Shown one piece after another: positions 52,106-60,262 of a stretch of 64,000 nucleotides of DNA (its first letter is position 1; every line of letters begins with the position of its first letter). The translations under genes were made by a program, and so were the position numbers. Under the pieces are notes generated by a model. That model was not told where the DNA came from and did no database searches. It worked only from the letters and a program-made list of their open reading frames with translations. Source of the DNA: Polyangiaceae bacterium (GTDB lineage Bacteria > Myxococcota_A > Polyangia > Polyangiales > Polyangiaceae); NCBI GenBank assembly GCA_020846005.1, contig JADLEQ010000035.1:1-64000 (forward strand). The letters run 5' to 3'.

Positions 52106-52912
52106 GTGGTGCCCGTCCCGTCCCCGACCCGGCTCGCTCTCCCGGCGGGCGCGATGGCCGCGGTCGTGGGGCTCGCGCTCGTGGCGCCGTCCCTGGAGGC
52201 CAGGCCGGGCTGCCCGGCGGAGATGGCCAACATGAAGGTGGGGTTCTGCGTGGATCGCTGGGAGGCGTCGCTCGAGCAGCTCGACGCGAAGGGACGCACC
52301 GCGGGTCGCCACTCGCCCTTCCAGCCGGTGGCGGGCCAGCGCGTCCGCGCGCGAAGTCGCGCCGGGCTCGTGCCGCAGGCCCACGTGAGCCAGCGAGAGG
52401 CGGCGGCGGCGTGCGCCGAGGCCGGCAAGCGCCTGTGCACCGATTCGGAGTGGCAGCGGGCCTGCCGGGGGCCCCGGCCCACCCGGTACCCCTACGGCGA
52501 CGAGCACCGAGACGGCCGGTGCAACGATCGCGGCGTCTCGCCGCTGCTCTCGGTGTTCGGCCCCGACGCCCCGGAGCTCTACGGGTTCGAGAAGATGAAC
52601 GACCCGCGGCTGAACCGCGTGCCGGGGTCGCTGGCGCGCACCGGGGCCTTCAAGCGGTGCCGCTCCGCGTACGGCGTGCACGACATGGTGGGGAACCTCC
52701 ACGAGTGGACGGCCGACCCGGCCGGGACGTTCCGCGGAGGCTACTACCTGGACACCGTCCAGCACGGAGAGGGGTGCGCCTACGTGACGACCGGCCACGA
52801 CACGACCTACCGGGACTACTCGATCGGCTTCCGCTGCTGCCGGGATGTCGCGCCGGCCCGGCCGCCGAAGGCGCGGGAGGCGAGCCCGGCGCCTCGCCGG
52901 TCGAAGGGGTGA
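52106..52912 (+). CDS. Secreted SUMF1/FGE-fold protein without catalytic Cys pair
   Basis: Exported protein of 268 residues with a signal peptide (LALPAGAMAAVVGLALVAPS). It has the formylglycine-generating-enzyme-like fold: FCVDRWEASLEQL, AHVSQREAAAACAEAGKRLC, DSEWQRACRG, YGVHDMVGNLHEWTAD and YSIGFRCCRD. In true enzymes the segment before GFR holds two reactive Cys in a CHxxYC arrangement. Here it reads GEGCAYVTTGHDTTYRDY with only one Cys and different spacing, so it is probably a non-catalytic ligand-binding relative. Several Cys likely form disulphides. Start GTG 52106 (52109 also possible). Confidence 0.76.
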   Translation: MVPVPSPTRLALPAGAMAAVVGLALVAPSLEARPGCPAEMANMKVGFCVDRWEASLEQLDAKGRTAGRHSPFQPVAGQRVRARSRAGLVPQAHVSQREAAAACAEAGKRLCTDSEWQRACRGPRPTRYPYGDEHRDGRCNDRGVSPLLSVFGPDAPELYGFEKMNDPRLNRVPGSLARTGAFKRCRSAYGVHDMVGNLHEWTADPAGTFRGGYYLDTVQHGEGCAYVTTGHDTTYRDYSIGFRCCRDVAPARPPKAREASPAPRRSKG

Positions 52913-52944
52913 CCGACCACCGGCCCCCGGGCGGGGGAGGTCGG
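52913..52944 (+). terminator. Hairpin immediately after the SUMF1-fold gene
   Basis: An outer stem CCGACC/GGTCGG (52913-52918 with 52939-52944) and an inner CCCCC/GGGGG stem begin right at the stop codon (TGA 52910-52912). There is a bulge between the stems and no T tract, so termination is likely but not certain. Confidence 0.45.
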
Positions 52945-53103
52945 AGGGCGGGGCGGCCGGCGCGCCGGCGCTCGCCAGTCACGACGTCGTGCTAAGGCGA
53001 CGACGCCCTACTCCACGCCCAGCTCGTCGGCGGCACTTCCGGCGGGGCATCGCCGCCCCCATGAAACGTCCGTCGCGAGCGGGCCGAGTCCCGGAATCAG
53101 CAC

Positions 53104-53817
53104 ATGAAGCTCGTAGAGTGGCTCAAGAACTTGATGGTCAGCTTCGGCGCGGCATGGGTCATGTGGCTCATGATCGGCCTGAGCGTCATCAGCGTGGCGA
53201 TCATGCTCGAGCGGGCGTGGTTCTTCTGGTCGCTGCGCGATGACATCGCGGCGCTGGCCGCCAAGCTCCGGGACTTGTTGCGCAGCGACGACCGCGACGG
53301 CGCCCGCAAGCTCCTCGAGGGGTCGCCGAGCGCGGAGGCCGCCGTGGTCGTCGCCGGGCTGCTCGAGGCCGACCGCGGCGCCAAGTCGGCGAAGGAGGCC
53401 ATGGAGGGCGCCAAGGCGCTCCAGCGCATGAAGCTCGAGCGGCGCCTCGCGTACCTGGGCACGCTCGGCAACAACGCGCCGTTCATCGGGCTGTTCGGGA
53501 CGGTCATCGGCGTCGTCCAGGCGTTCGACGAGCTCGGGAAGCAGAGCGTAGGCGCCGCTGCGGCCAGCGCGACCGCCGCCCCGCAGGCGGTCATGGCGGC
53601 CATCGCCGAGGCGCTCGTCGCCACGGCCGTCGGCATCGGCGTCGCGATCCCGGCGGTGCTCATGTACAACGTCTTTCAGCGCATGACGCGCGCGACGCTC
53701 GCGAACACCGAGGCGCTGAGCGGCGTGCTGCTCGCCAGCCTCCTCGCCGAGGAGCCCGCGCGGCCGGCGGTCGGCGGCCGCCGACCGGCCCAGAGCGACC
53801 CCGCGAGCGAGGACTGA
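53104..53817 (+). CDS. MotA/TolQ/ExbB proton-channel family protein
   Basis: Inner-membrane component of a proton-driven energy-transducing complex, 237 residues. The first helix is WVMWLMIGLSVISVAIMLER, then a cytosolic loop with two helix-turn segments, and the channel helices NAPFIGLFGTVIGVVQAFDEL and AIAEALVATAVGIGVAIPAV. These are the conserved ExbB/TolQ/MotA core. It starts a three-gene set with the TolR/ExbD-like and TonB-like genes, so either TolQ or ExbB is possible; myxobacteria also use such sets for gliding and other envelope motors. Downstream gene is three bases away. Confidence 0.92.
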   Translation: MKLVEWLKNLMVSFGAAWVMWLMIGLSVISVAIMLERAWFFWSLRDDIAALAAKLRDLLRSDDRDGARKLLEGSPSAEAAVVVAGLLEADRGAKSAKEAMEGAKALQRMKLERRLAYLGTLGNNAPFIGLFGTVIGVVQAFDELGKQSVGAAAASATAAPQAVMAAIAEALVATAVGIGVAIPAVLMYNVFQRMTRATLANTEALSGVLLASLLAEEPARPAVGGRRPAQSDPASED

Positions 53818-53820
53818 GCC

Positions 53821-54267
53821 GTGGGCGCCTCGGCGAACAACGACGACGACGGCCTGATCAGCGGCATCAACGTCACGCCGCTCGTCGACATCGTCCTCGT
53901 GCTGCTCATCATCTTCATGGTGACGGCGCGCATCATCCACAACCAAGGCCTCATGATGGACCTGCCGAAGGCGGCCAGCGGCGAGGACGTGCAGACCGTC
54001 TTCTCCGTCGAGCTCAGCGCCGACGGCAAGACGGTGGTCGACAGCAAGCCCACCGCGGACGACGACGCCATCCGTGGGCTCGCGCAGGCCGCCAAGGCCA
54101 AGAACAAGGACATCCGCGCGGTAATCCGGGCCGATCGCAAGGTCGAGCACGGGCGCGTGATCCACGTCCTCGACCTGTTGAAGCGCGCAGGGATCGCCAA
54201 GATCGCCTTCGCCGTCTCGCCGATGCCCGAGGGGGCTGCCGTCCCCGTCGAGGCCGCCCCTCGCTGA
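53821..54267 (+). CDS. ExbD/TolR-family protein
   Basis: Partner of the proton channel, 148 residues, GTG start. A short cytosolic N-terminus (NNDDDGLISGINVTPLVDIV) leads to one membrane helix with the conserved Asp of the family (NVTPLVDIVLVLLIIFMVTA), then a periplasmic domain (KAASGEDVQTVFSVELSADG, VIRADRKVEHGRVIHVLDLL, GIAKIAFAVSPM). All core residues seem present. It is directly coupled to the preceding gene. Confidence 0.93.
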   Translation: MGASANNDDDGLISGINVTPLVDIVLVLLIIFMVTARIIHNQGLMMDLPKAASGEDVQTVFSVELSADGKTVVDSKPTADDDAIRGLAQAAKAKNKDIRAVIRADRKVEHGRVIHVLDLLKRAGIAKIAFAVSPMPEGAAVPVEAAPR

Positions 54268-54296
54268 GCGCTCCCTCCTCCCGCCCCTACCCCGCC

Positions 54297-55175
54297 GTGA
54301 CCACCGCCCTCGAGCCCCACCTCGCCCCTCGGGCGGCGGAGCCCTTCGCGGCGGTGCTGTCGTTGGGCGACCGCTCGGCGTCCATCGGCGCGCGAGTCGG
54401 TTTGCTGCTGGCCGTGGCCTTGCACGGCGCGATCGCCGGGCAAGCCGCCGCGCAGCTGCTCGAGCTCGGGGCCTTCGCGCGCAGCCTCCGCGGCGCCGTG
54501 ATCGAGAGCCTGGCGTACACCGTCGACATCACCCAAGACGAAGCGAAGAAGCCCGAGCCGCCGCCGCCGGAGCCGCCGCCCGAGCCGCCGGTCCCGGAGG
54601 CGCCAGCGCCCGTGGCGCAGCCGGCGGCCCCCCGCGAGGCGGCCGCCGCGCCGCCCGCTCCGGCCGAGGCAGGCAAGGTGTTGACGGCGGACCCGGACCC
54701 GACCGAGCCGGTGGACCTCACCGACCCGGGGTTCGTCCAGGGGACGGGCGATCGCTACGCAGGGGGGACGACGACCTCCGAGGGCACCTCCAAGACGGCC
54801 GTCACCGATCCGGGCGCGCGCAAGGACGGCGTCCCGGGGGGGACGGGCAAGGCCGCGCCGGCGCCGCCCGCCGCCCCGGCCAAGGATCTCTCCCGTGCCC
54901 CGGCACCCCTGGGGGCCGCCGGCGGCTGGGACTGCGGCTTCCCGCCGGAGGCCGACGCCGAGCAGATCGACTTCGCGCGAGTCCAGATCGCCGTCACCGT
55001 GGGCCCCGACGGCCGCGCCAAGTCGGTGAGCGTGCTGAGCGACCCGGGGCACGGCTTCGGCCGGCATGCCCGCCAGTGCGCCCTCCGGAAGAGCTACTCA
55101 CCCGGGCTGGACCGGAGCGGCCAGCCGGCGACCCAGACGACCCCTCCGTTCACCATCCGCTTTCGCCGCCGGTGA
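54297..55175 (+). CDS. TonB-like energy transducer
   Basis: Periplasm-spanning protein of 292 residues, GTG start. The N-terminal region is followed by a membrane helix (ASIGARVGLLLAVALHGAIA), then a long Pro/Ala/Glu linker (PEPPPPEPPPEPPVPEAPAP) typical of TonB. The C-terminal domain is DFARVQIAVTVGPDGRAKSV with SVLSDPGHGFGRHARQCALR and a strand SPGLDRSGQPATQTTPPFTI, matching the TonB C fold. It completes the ExbB-ExbD-TonB-like set and probably contacts outer-membrane transporters. Confidence 0.9.
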   Translation: MTTALEPHLAPRAAEPFAAVLSLGDRSASIGARVGLLLAVALHGAIAGQAAAQLLELGAFARSLRGAVIESLAYTVDITQDEAKKPEPPPPEPPPEPPVPEAPAPVAQPAAPREAAAAPPAPAEAGKVLTADPDPTEPVDLTDPGFVQGTGDRYAGGTTTSEGTSKTAVTDPGARKDGVPGGTGKAAPAPPAAPAKDLSRAPAPLGAAGGWDCGFPPEADAEQIDFARVQIAVTVGPDGRAKSVSVLSDPGHGFGRHARQCALRKSYSPGLDRSGQPATQTTPPFTIRFRRR

Positions 55176-55290
55176 GCGGCGTCCGGCGCGGGCGCGGGGC
55201 GCGCGACCACCCGAGCGCGCTCCCGGGGCCCCGCGGGCTCTGCCCGGCCGAAACCATGCACGCCGCCGGCCGTTCGGATACGCTGTACCC

Positions 55291-55758
55291 GTGAACGATC
55301 GCGTCGAGCGGCTCCGCGGCGTCGAGCTCTTCGCCGGGCTGAAGCCCGAGGCGCTCGAGCTCATCGCGAAGGTGGCGACCGAGGAGGTCCACACCACGGG
55401 GACTACGATCTTCCGCCATGGGGACGCCGGCGACAAGCTCTACGTCATCGTCGAAGGGAAGGTCCGCATCAGCCGCGAGGTGCCCGGCATGGGCGAGGAG
55501 GCGCTCGCGGTGCTCGGGGCCGGGCAGGTGTTCGGGGAGATGGCCCTGCTGGACGAGGCCCCCCGCTCGGCCGACGCCCGCGTACACGAGCGCTGCCGCC
55601 TCCTGGCGCTGCCTAAAGACGCCTTCGACGATCTGCTCTTCCTGCACAAAGATCTCGCCTACGAGGTGCTCTGGAGCATCGTCCGCATGCTGGTCGGCCG
55701 CCTCCGCGAGACCACCGAGAAGCTGACGTTCCTCTCCGTGAGCAACAAGTTCCAGTGA
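55291..55758 (+). CDS. Cyclic-nucleotide-binding domain protein
   Basis: Stand-alone CAP_ED domain of 155 residues, GTG start at 55291 chosen because the domain begins there; the open frame upstream is Arg/Pro-rich. The beta-roll reads LFAGLKPEALELIAKVATEE, TIFRHGDAGDKLYVIVEGKV. The phosphate-binding cassette FGEMALLDEAPRSADARV has the Glu and Arg that contact cyclic nucleotides. No DNA-binding or catalytic domain follows; the C-terminus is a helix. It may act as a small effector or bind a partner. It is followed by a hexamer repeat and lexA. Confidence 0.86.
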   Translation: MNDRVERLRGVELFAGLKPEALELIAKVATEEVHTTGTTIFRHGDAGDKLYVIVEGKVRISREVPGMGEEALAVLGAGQVFGEMALLDEAPRSADARVHERCRLLALPKDAFDDLLFLHKDLAYEVLWSIVRMLVGRLRETTEKLTFLSVSNKFQ

Positions 55759-55767
55759 GCCTCCTCT

Positions 55768-55815
55768 TGGGGCTGGGGCTGGGGCTGGGGCTGGAGCTGG
55801 GGCTGGAGCTGGGGC
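55768..55815 (+). repeat. Eight tandem TGGGGC hexamers upstream of lexA
   Basis: Eight units of TGGGGC run from 55768 to 55815; units 5 and 7 read TGGAGC. The array starts ten bases after the stop of the cyclic-nucleotide-binding gene and ends 39 bp before the -35 of the lexA promoter. It could influence promoter spacing or form a G-rich structure. Confidence 0.85.
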
Positions 55816-55854
55816 GGCGCGCGGTCGGGCGACACCAGACCTTGCCCTGGATAC

Positions 55855-55883
55855 TTGACCGGCACACACCCGTTCAGTAGGGT
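55855..55883 (+). promoter_or_regulatory. lexA promoter with embedded LexA operator candidate
   Basis: TTGACC (55855-55860) and TAGGGT (55878-55883) are 17 bp apart. The spacer and the first -10 base hold GCACACACCCGTTCAGT (55862-55878). This matches the published myxobacterial LexA box, recalled as CTRHAMRYBYGTTCAGS, at 14 of 17 positions including the full GTTCAG. Autoregulation of lexA is expected. The -10 ends nine bases before the ATG. Confidence 0.6.
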
Positions 55884-55892
55884 CGTGCGGCC

Positions 55893-56543
55893 ATGCAGGG
55901 TCTCACGAAGCGGCAGGAGCAGACGCTCACGTTCATCCGTCAGTCGATCGAGGAGCGCGGGTACCCGCCCACGCTGCGGGAGATCGGCGTGTTCATGGGC
56001 ATCCGGTCCACCAACGGGGTGAACGACCACCTGCGGGCGCTGGAGCGCAAGGGGTACCTGCGCCGCGAGGACATGAAGAGCCGCGCGCTCAAGCTGGTCG
56101 AGGCCGAGCCGGCTGCGGGCCGCGGGACGCGGGCCGCCGCGAACGACGACGACCTGCTCGAGATCCCGATCCTGGGGCGGGTCGCCGCGGGCCTGCCGCT
56201 CCTCGCGGAGGAGCACCTGGTGGACACCGTCCGGGTGGACAAGATGCTCGTCCGCGGCGGGAGAGACGTGTTCGGGCTGCGCGTGGCTGGCGACTCGATG
56301 ATCGACGCCGGCATCCTGAGCGGCGATTACGTGTTCGTCCGCCACCAGCCGCACGCCGATCGCGGGGACATCGTGGTCGCGCTCATCGGGGACGAGGCGA
56401 CGGTCAAGTACTACTTCCCGGAGCGGGACTACATCCGGTTCCAGCCGGCCAACGCCCAGATGGCCCCCATCCTGGTCCGGGCGTCGGACTTCAAGCCCAC
56501 GATGCTTCTGGGCAAGGTCGTCGGGCTGTTCCGGCGCCTCTGA
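55893..56543 (+). CDS. lexA: SOS repressor LexA
   Basis: SOS response repressor of 216 residues. The winged-helix DNA-binding domain is at about 1-70 ([40 protein letters not shown]). The self-cleavage site is Ala99-Gly100 (GRVAAG), with catalytic Ser135 ([10 protein letters not shown]) and Lys172 ([10 protein letters not shown]). The C-terminal dimer domain ends VLVRASDF and [14 protein letters not shown]. All functional residues are present. A LexA-box-like sequence in its promoter suggests negative autoregulation. Confidence 0.96.
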   Translation: MQGLTKRQEQTLTFIRQSIEERGYPPTLREIGVFMGIRSTNGVNDHLRALERKGYLRREDMKSRALKLVEAEPAAGRGTRAAANDDDLLEIPILGRVAAGLPLLAEEHLVDTVRVDKMLVRGGRDVFGLRVAGDSMIDAGILSGDYVFVRHQPHADRGDIVVALIGDEATVKYYFPERDYIRFQPANAQMAPILVRASDFKPTMLLGKVVGLFRRL

Positions 56544-56727
56544 GCGACCGCGCGCGGCGGCGCCGGCCGTCGGCGGAGCTCCAACGGATCCGGCGCGGAG
56601 GAGCGCACTCGAGGCGGCGGCCCGGCCGCGGCCTCCGTCCTGGCGCGCGTCCCCAGGGCGGCCCCGCGGCCCCGACCTGGATCACCCGGCCGGGAAGATT
56701 CCGCGGGAAAAGACGCGCCGAGCGCGG

Positions 56728-56757
56728 TTGACGCGTTCTCGCCCGGGTTGCTAGCGT
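56728..56757 (+). promoter_or_regulatory. Promoter of the DUF4398/OmpA genes
   Basis: TTGACG (56728-56733) and TAGCGT (56752-56757) are 18 bp apart, 53 bp before the ATG at 56811. The -10 has the same TAGnnT form as the lexA and 18485 promoters. Confidence 0.45.
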
Positions 56758-56810
56758 CCCCCATCGGAACTCGCGGGATGCGGAACCCAACAAATACCCG
56801 AGGCCTCTCG

Positions 56811-57122
56811 ATGCGAACGTGCGGGATTGGCATGGCGACGCTGGCCGGTGGAGCGCTGCTCGCCCTCGGCGGTTGCGGCAACACGCTGTACGCCTTCCAG
56901 GCGAGCTCGGCGTCCTCGAAGCTCGAGGAGGCGCAGGAGCTCGGCGCCGAGAAGCACGCGCCGTACGAGTACTACTACGCGAAGCTCCACCTGGAGAAGG
57001 CGATGACCGAGGCCGCCGAGGCCGACTACGGCGACGCGATCGACCTGGCGGAGGTGAGCGAGGAGTACGCCGACAAGGCGATCCGGCTCGCGCGCGAGGC
57101 GCACTCGGGAGAGGGCCGATGA
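56811..57122 (+). CDS. DUF4398-like envelope lipoprotein
   Basis: Small lipoprotein of 103 residues, ATG 56811 preferred because the signal peptide (GIGMATLAGGALLALGGC) ends at the lipobox LGGC. The mature part is helical: NTLYAFQASSASSKLEEAQE, PYEYYYAKLHLEKAMTEAAE, YGDAIDLAEVSEEYADKAIR. This matches the DUF4398 pattern. Its TGA overlaps the ATG of the OmpA gene (ATGA), so the two are coupled; it probably binds the OmpA-like protein or peptidoglycan layer. Confidence 0.78.
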   Translation: MRTCGIGMATLAGGALLALGGCGNTLYAFQASSASSKLEEAQELGAEKHAPYEYYYAKLHLEKAMTEAAEADYGDAIDLAEVSEEYADKAIRLAREAHSGEGR

Positions 57123-58270
57123 GGCGCGCCGCGCTCGCCGTCGTCACCGGGCTCGCTCTCGCGGTGAGCTGCGCCCAGGCGCCGAAGCTCCGCGGACAGA
57201 TCGAGGGGCTCGAACAGATCACGAAGCAGGCGGCGAAGAACGGCGCCGTGCGCTGCGCGCCGCGGGAGCTGGCCACGGCGCAGAGCCACCTGAAGTTCGC
57301 GCGGATCGAGCTGGAGCAGGGCTTCATCTCCAAGGTGAAGAAGCACCTCTGGTTGGCCGAGCCCAACGCGCACGCCGCCTACTTCCTCTCGCCTCCACAG
57401 TACTGCGCCCCGCGCGGCTTCACGATGGACGAGCCGCCGCCCCCGCCCAAGCCGAAGCCCAAGCCCGCCCCAGGCGATCGCGACGGCGACGGCTACCTCG
57501 ATCCGGAAGACGCCTGCCCGGATGAGCCGGAGAACTACAACTCCTTCAAGGACGACGACGGCTGCCCGGACGATCCGGACACCGACGGCGACGGGATGAC
57601 GGACTCCGTGGACGCGTGCGTCCTCGAGCCGGAGGACAAGGACAGCTATCTCGACGAGGACGGCTGCCCGGAGGTCGACAACGACCTCGACACGCTGCTC
57701 GACGACGTCGACAAGTGCAAGAACGACCCCGAGGACCCGGACGGCTTCGAGGACGACGACGGCTGCCCCGATCCGGACAACGACCGTGACACGGTCGCGG
57801 ACGTGAAGGACCAGTGCCCGAACGAGGCGGGCCCGGCCGACAAGGAGCCGCTCGGCTGCCCGCAGAAGCCCTCGCTCGTCGTGCTGACCGACTGCGAGAT
57901 CAAGATCACGCAGCAGATCCACTTCGAATACAACAAGGACAAGATCCGCCCCGAGAGCTTCCCGGTTCTCGACGCGGTCGTGGACGTGTTGAGCCGCGCT
58001 GCCGACATCAAGCTCGAGGTCCAGGGCCACACGGACAACAAGGGCGGCGCCGCCTACAACAAGAAGCTCTCGGACCGCCGCGCCGCGTCCGTCGTGCGGT
58101 ACCTGGTGAGCAAGGGCATCGACCCGAGCCGCCTCGCCTCGCGCGGGTACGGCATGGAGATGCCCCTCGTACCGAACGACTCGGAGCAGAACCGCGCGCT
58201 GAACCGGCGCGTGCAGTTCGTGCGAACCGAGGGCGGCACCAAGCCCGGTTGCCAGCGCACCGGCGGCTGA
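57119..58270 (+). CDS. OmpA-family protein with thrombospondin type 3 repeats
   Basis: Envelope protein of 383 residues. A lipoprotein-like signal (LAVVTGLALAVSCAQ) is followed by a helical segment, a Pro/Lys linker (PPPPPKPKPKPAP), and Asp-rich TSP3-like calcium-binding repeats (DRDGDGYLDPEDACPDEP, DTDGDGMTDSVDAC, DNDRDTVADVKDQCP). The C-terminal OmpA domain (IHFEYNKDKIRPESFPVLDA, LEVQGHTDNKGGAAYNKKLS, LASRGYGMEMPLVPNDSEQN, NRRVQFVR) has the NxxLSxxRA and D/R peptidoglycan-binding positions. It is likely anchored in the outer membrane and linked to peptidoglycan. Confidence 0.94.
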   Translation: MRRAALAVVTGLALAVSCAQAPKLRGQIEGLEQITKQAAKNGAVRCAPRELATAQSHLKFARIELEQGFISKVKKHLWLAEPNAHAAYFLSPPQYCAPRGFTMDEPPPPPKPKPKPAPGDRDGDGYLDPEDACPDEPENYNSFKDDDGCPDDPDTDGDGMTDSVDACVLEPEDKDSYLDEDGCPEVDNDLDTLLDDVDKCKNDPEDPDGFEDDDGCPDPDNDRDTVADVKDQCPNEAGPADKEPLGCPQKPSLVVLTDCEIKITQQIHFEYNKDKIRPESFPVLDAVVDVLSRAADIKLEVQGHTDNKGGAAYNKKLSDRRAASVVRYLVSKGIDPSRLASRGYGMEMPLVPNDSEQNRALNRRVQFVRTEGGTKPGCQRTGG

Positions 58271-58370
58271 GCCCCGGCCGCCGACGCCTCGCCTCAATCC
58301 TACCGCCTCCGTGGAGGCGGCGACCTTCCCCCACTCGACCCCGACCAACGTCTCGACGGAGGCTGTTTCC

Positions 58371-60233
58371 GTGTTTCGCCGAACCCCCCGCTCTCCCCGC
58401 CTCACCGGCTGGCTCCGCCTCCTGGCGCTGCTCCTCGTCGCCCTCGCCGCAACGTCGGCCGCGGCCCAGAATGCGGGCAAGCGTGACGCCGCCGCCACGA
58501 AGAAGATCGACGAGGCGATCAACGAGCACTACCTCGCGACGAACTTCGACAAGGCCGAGGAGCTGATCACCGGGGTCATCAAGGCCTGCGAGGACCAGTG
58601 CAGCAAGCCCGTCCTCGCGCGAGCGTGGATGTACGTCGGCATCGTCCGCGGCAGCGGTCGAGGCGATCAGGCCGGTGCGAAGGCCGCCTTCCAGACTGCG
58701 ATCGGGCTCGACTCCGGCGTGAAGCTCGACGACGCCATCGCCTCGCCCGAGACGAAGACGACCTTCGCCGAGGTCGGCGGCAGCGGCGGCGCCGCGGGCG
58801 GGGGTAGCGGCGGCGGCGACGGCGGCGGCGGTGGCACCACGACCAAGCCCCCCAAGGGCGAGGACGACGTGGGGAACATGAAGTGCACGCCCGAGTCGCG
58901 CACCATCCAGACGCGCTACCCGGTCCCGATCTCTTGCGTCACCGATGAGGAGGCGACCAAGGCCGAGCTCAAGTACAAGGCCTTCGGCGAGGAGAAGTGG
59001 GAGACGGTGAAGATGAAGAAGAAGGGGGACTTCTTCCAGGCCGAGATCCCCTGCCTCGCGACGCAGCAGGCCGGCGCGCTGAAGATCTACGTGCGGGCCA
59101 AGGACTCGAGCGGTGACACCGTGGACTCCTGGGGCAGCAAGAAGCAGCCGATCGAGTTCACGATCGTGGAGGAGGAGCAGGAGGACGAGCCCGCCTTCCC
59201 CGACAAGGACCCGCCGAAGCGCTGTCAGGAACAGATCTCGGACTGCGGCCAGTGCCCCCCGGGCATGGAAGACTCCCCGATGTGCAGGAAGGCCTGCAAG
59301 GGCGGCGGCGGCGGCGACGGCGCCACCTGCGGCAAGGGGCAGTGGGGCGACGGTTGCGACGGCGACGCCGACTGCGACTGCGCGCTGGCGTGCACGAACG
59401 GCACCTGTGAGGAGCGCCAGTCCTGCGAGAGTGACGCGGACTGCCCCGACGGCGTGGCGTGCGCCGGCGGGAAGTGCGGCGGCACGGGCGACGCCGCCGG
59501 CGGAGGCCCCGCCAAGAAGCTGTGGTTCGGCGTCCACGTCGGGTGGGATCTCGCGCTCGTCGCCGGAGAGGACGTCTGCTCCCAGAAGAGCCAGGCGGAG
59601 AGCGGCTTCGCTTGCTTCGACTCGGCGAACGAGCAGCAGTACCTCGGGGATCCGCAGCCCGGCGTGGCGAACAAGATCGCGGGCGGCTTCGCACCCGGCA
59701 CCCAGCGGTTGATGATCTCCGGCGAGTACCTGATCACGCCGAACATCACCGTCGGGGCGCGGGTCGGGTACGCGTTCGGCGGGGGGCCCAAGGCGGGGAC
59801 GGCGACCTTCCTGCCGTTCCACTTCGAGCCCCGCGCGACCTACTACATCGGCGCCGATCCGCTCGCGCAGGCGGGGCTGCGCCCGTACGTCCACCTCGGC
59901 GGCGGCGTGGCGCAGGTCGACGCGAAGCTCGACGTGAACCTCGTGGACTGCGGCGTGGGCGCGTCGGATCCGAACAGCCCGACCAACGTCGCGAACGGGG
60001 GCGCGTCGTACGCCTGCGTCACCAACGGCACGATCCAGCCAGGCGTGGCCGGCGAGACGAGGAGCCTCGACGCCTACAAGAAGCTCGGGCAGAGCTTCGT
60101 GGCCGCGGGCGGGGGTGGCCAGTACGCCTTCTCGCCGACGACGGCGCTGCAGCTCAACCTCAACTTCATGTACATGCTCCCGACGACGGGCATGGTGTTC
60201 GAGCCCTCGCTCGGCGTCGTCATGGGGTTCTGA
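58371..60233 (+). CDS. Exported protein with repeats, Cys-rich linker and outer-membrane-beta-barrel-like C-terminus
   Basis: Protein of 620 residues; GTG 58371 has a GGAGG eight bases upstream and precedes a signal peptide (LRLLALLLVALAATSAAAQ). The N-terminal ~110 residues are helical and TPR-like (KKIDEAINEHYLATNFDKAE, GAKAAFQTAIGLDSGVKLDD). A Gly-rich linker leads to a beta-domain (AELKYKAFGEEKWETVKMKK, GALKIYVRAKDSSGDTVDSW), then Cys-rich modules (GCDGDADCDCALACTNGTC, SCESDADCPDGVACAG). The C-terminal ~220 residues resemble an outer-membrane barrel (KLWFGVHVGWDLALVAGEDV, ITVGARVGYAFGGGPK, HFEPRATYYIG, ending in Phe). Its role is unknown; it follows the OmpA gene by 100 bp. Confidence 0.72.
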   Translation: MFRRTPRSPRLTGWLRLLALLLVALAATSAAAQNAGKRDAAATKKIDEAINEHYLATNFDKAEELITGVIKACEDQCSKPVLARAWMYVGIVRGSGRGDQAGAKAAFQTAIGLDSGVKLDDAIASPETKTTFAEVGGSGGAAGGGSGGGDGGGGGTTTKPPKGEDDVGNMKCTPESRTIQTRYPVPISCVTDEEATKAELKYKAFGEEKWETVKMKKKGDFFQAEIPCLATQQAGALKIYVRAKDSSGDTVDSWGSKKQPIEFTIVEEEQEDEPAFPDKDPPKRCQEQISDCGQCPPGMEDSPMCRKACKGGGGGDGATCGKGQWGDGCDGDADCDCALACTNGTCEERQSCESDADCPDGVACAGGKCGGTGDAAGGGPAKKLWFGVHVGWDLALVAGEDVCSQKSQAESGFACFDSANEQQYLGDPQPGVANKIAGGFAPGTQRLMISGEYLITPNITVGARVGYAFGGGPKAGTATFLPFHFEPRATYYIGADPLAQAGLRPYVHLGGGVAQVDAKLDVNLVDCGVGASDPNSPTNVANGGASYACVTNGTIQPGVAGETRSLDAYKKLGQSFVAAGGGGQYAFSPTTALQLNLNFMYMLPTTGMVFEPSLGVVMGF

Positions 60234-60262
60234 GCCCCGCGGCGCGAGGGCGTCCTCGCGTC

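Noticed and set aside
52106-52912. Active formylglycine-generating enzyme
   Set aside because: The two spaced reactive Cys residues are not present; only one Cys lies in that segment.
57026-58522. Minus-strand Val/Leu/Arg-rich frame opposite the OmpA gene
   Set aside because: It is the mirror of Asp/Gly-rich TSP3 codons on the coding strand (GAC/GTC pairs) and has no domain of its own.
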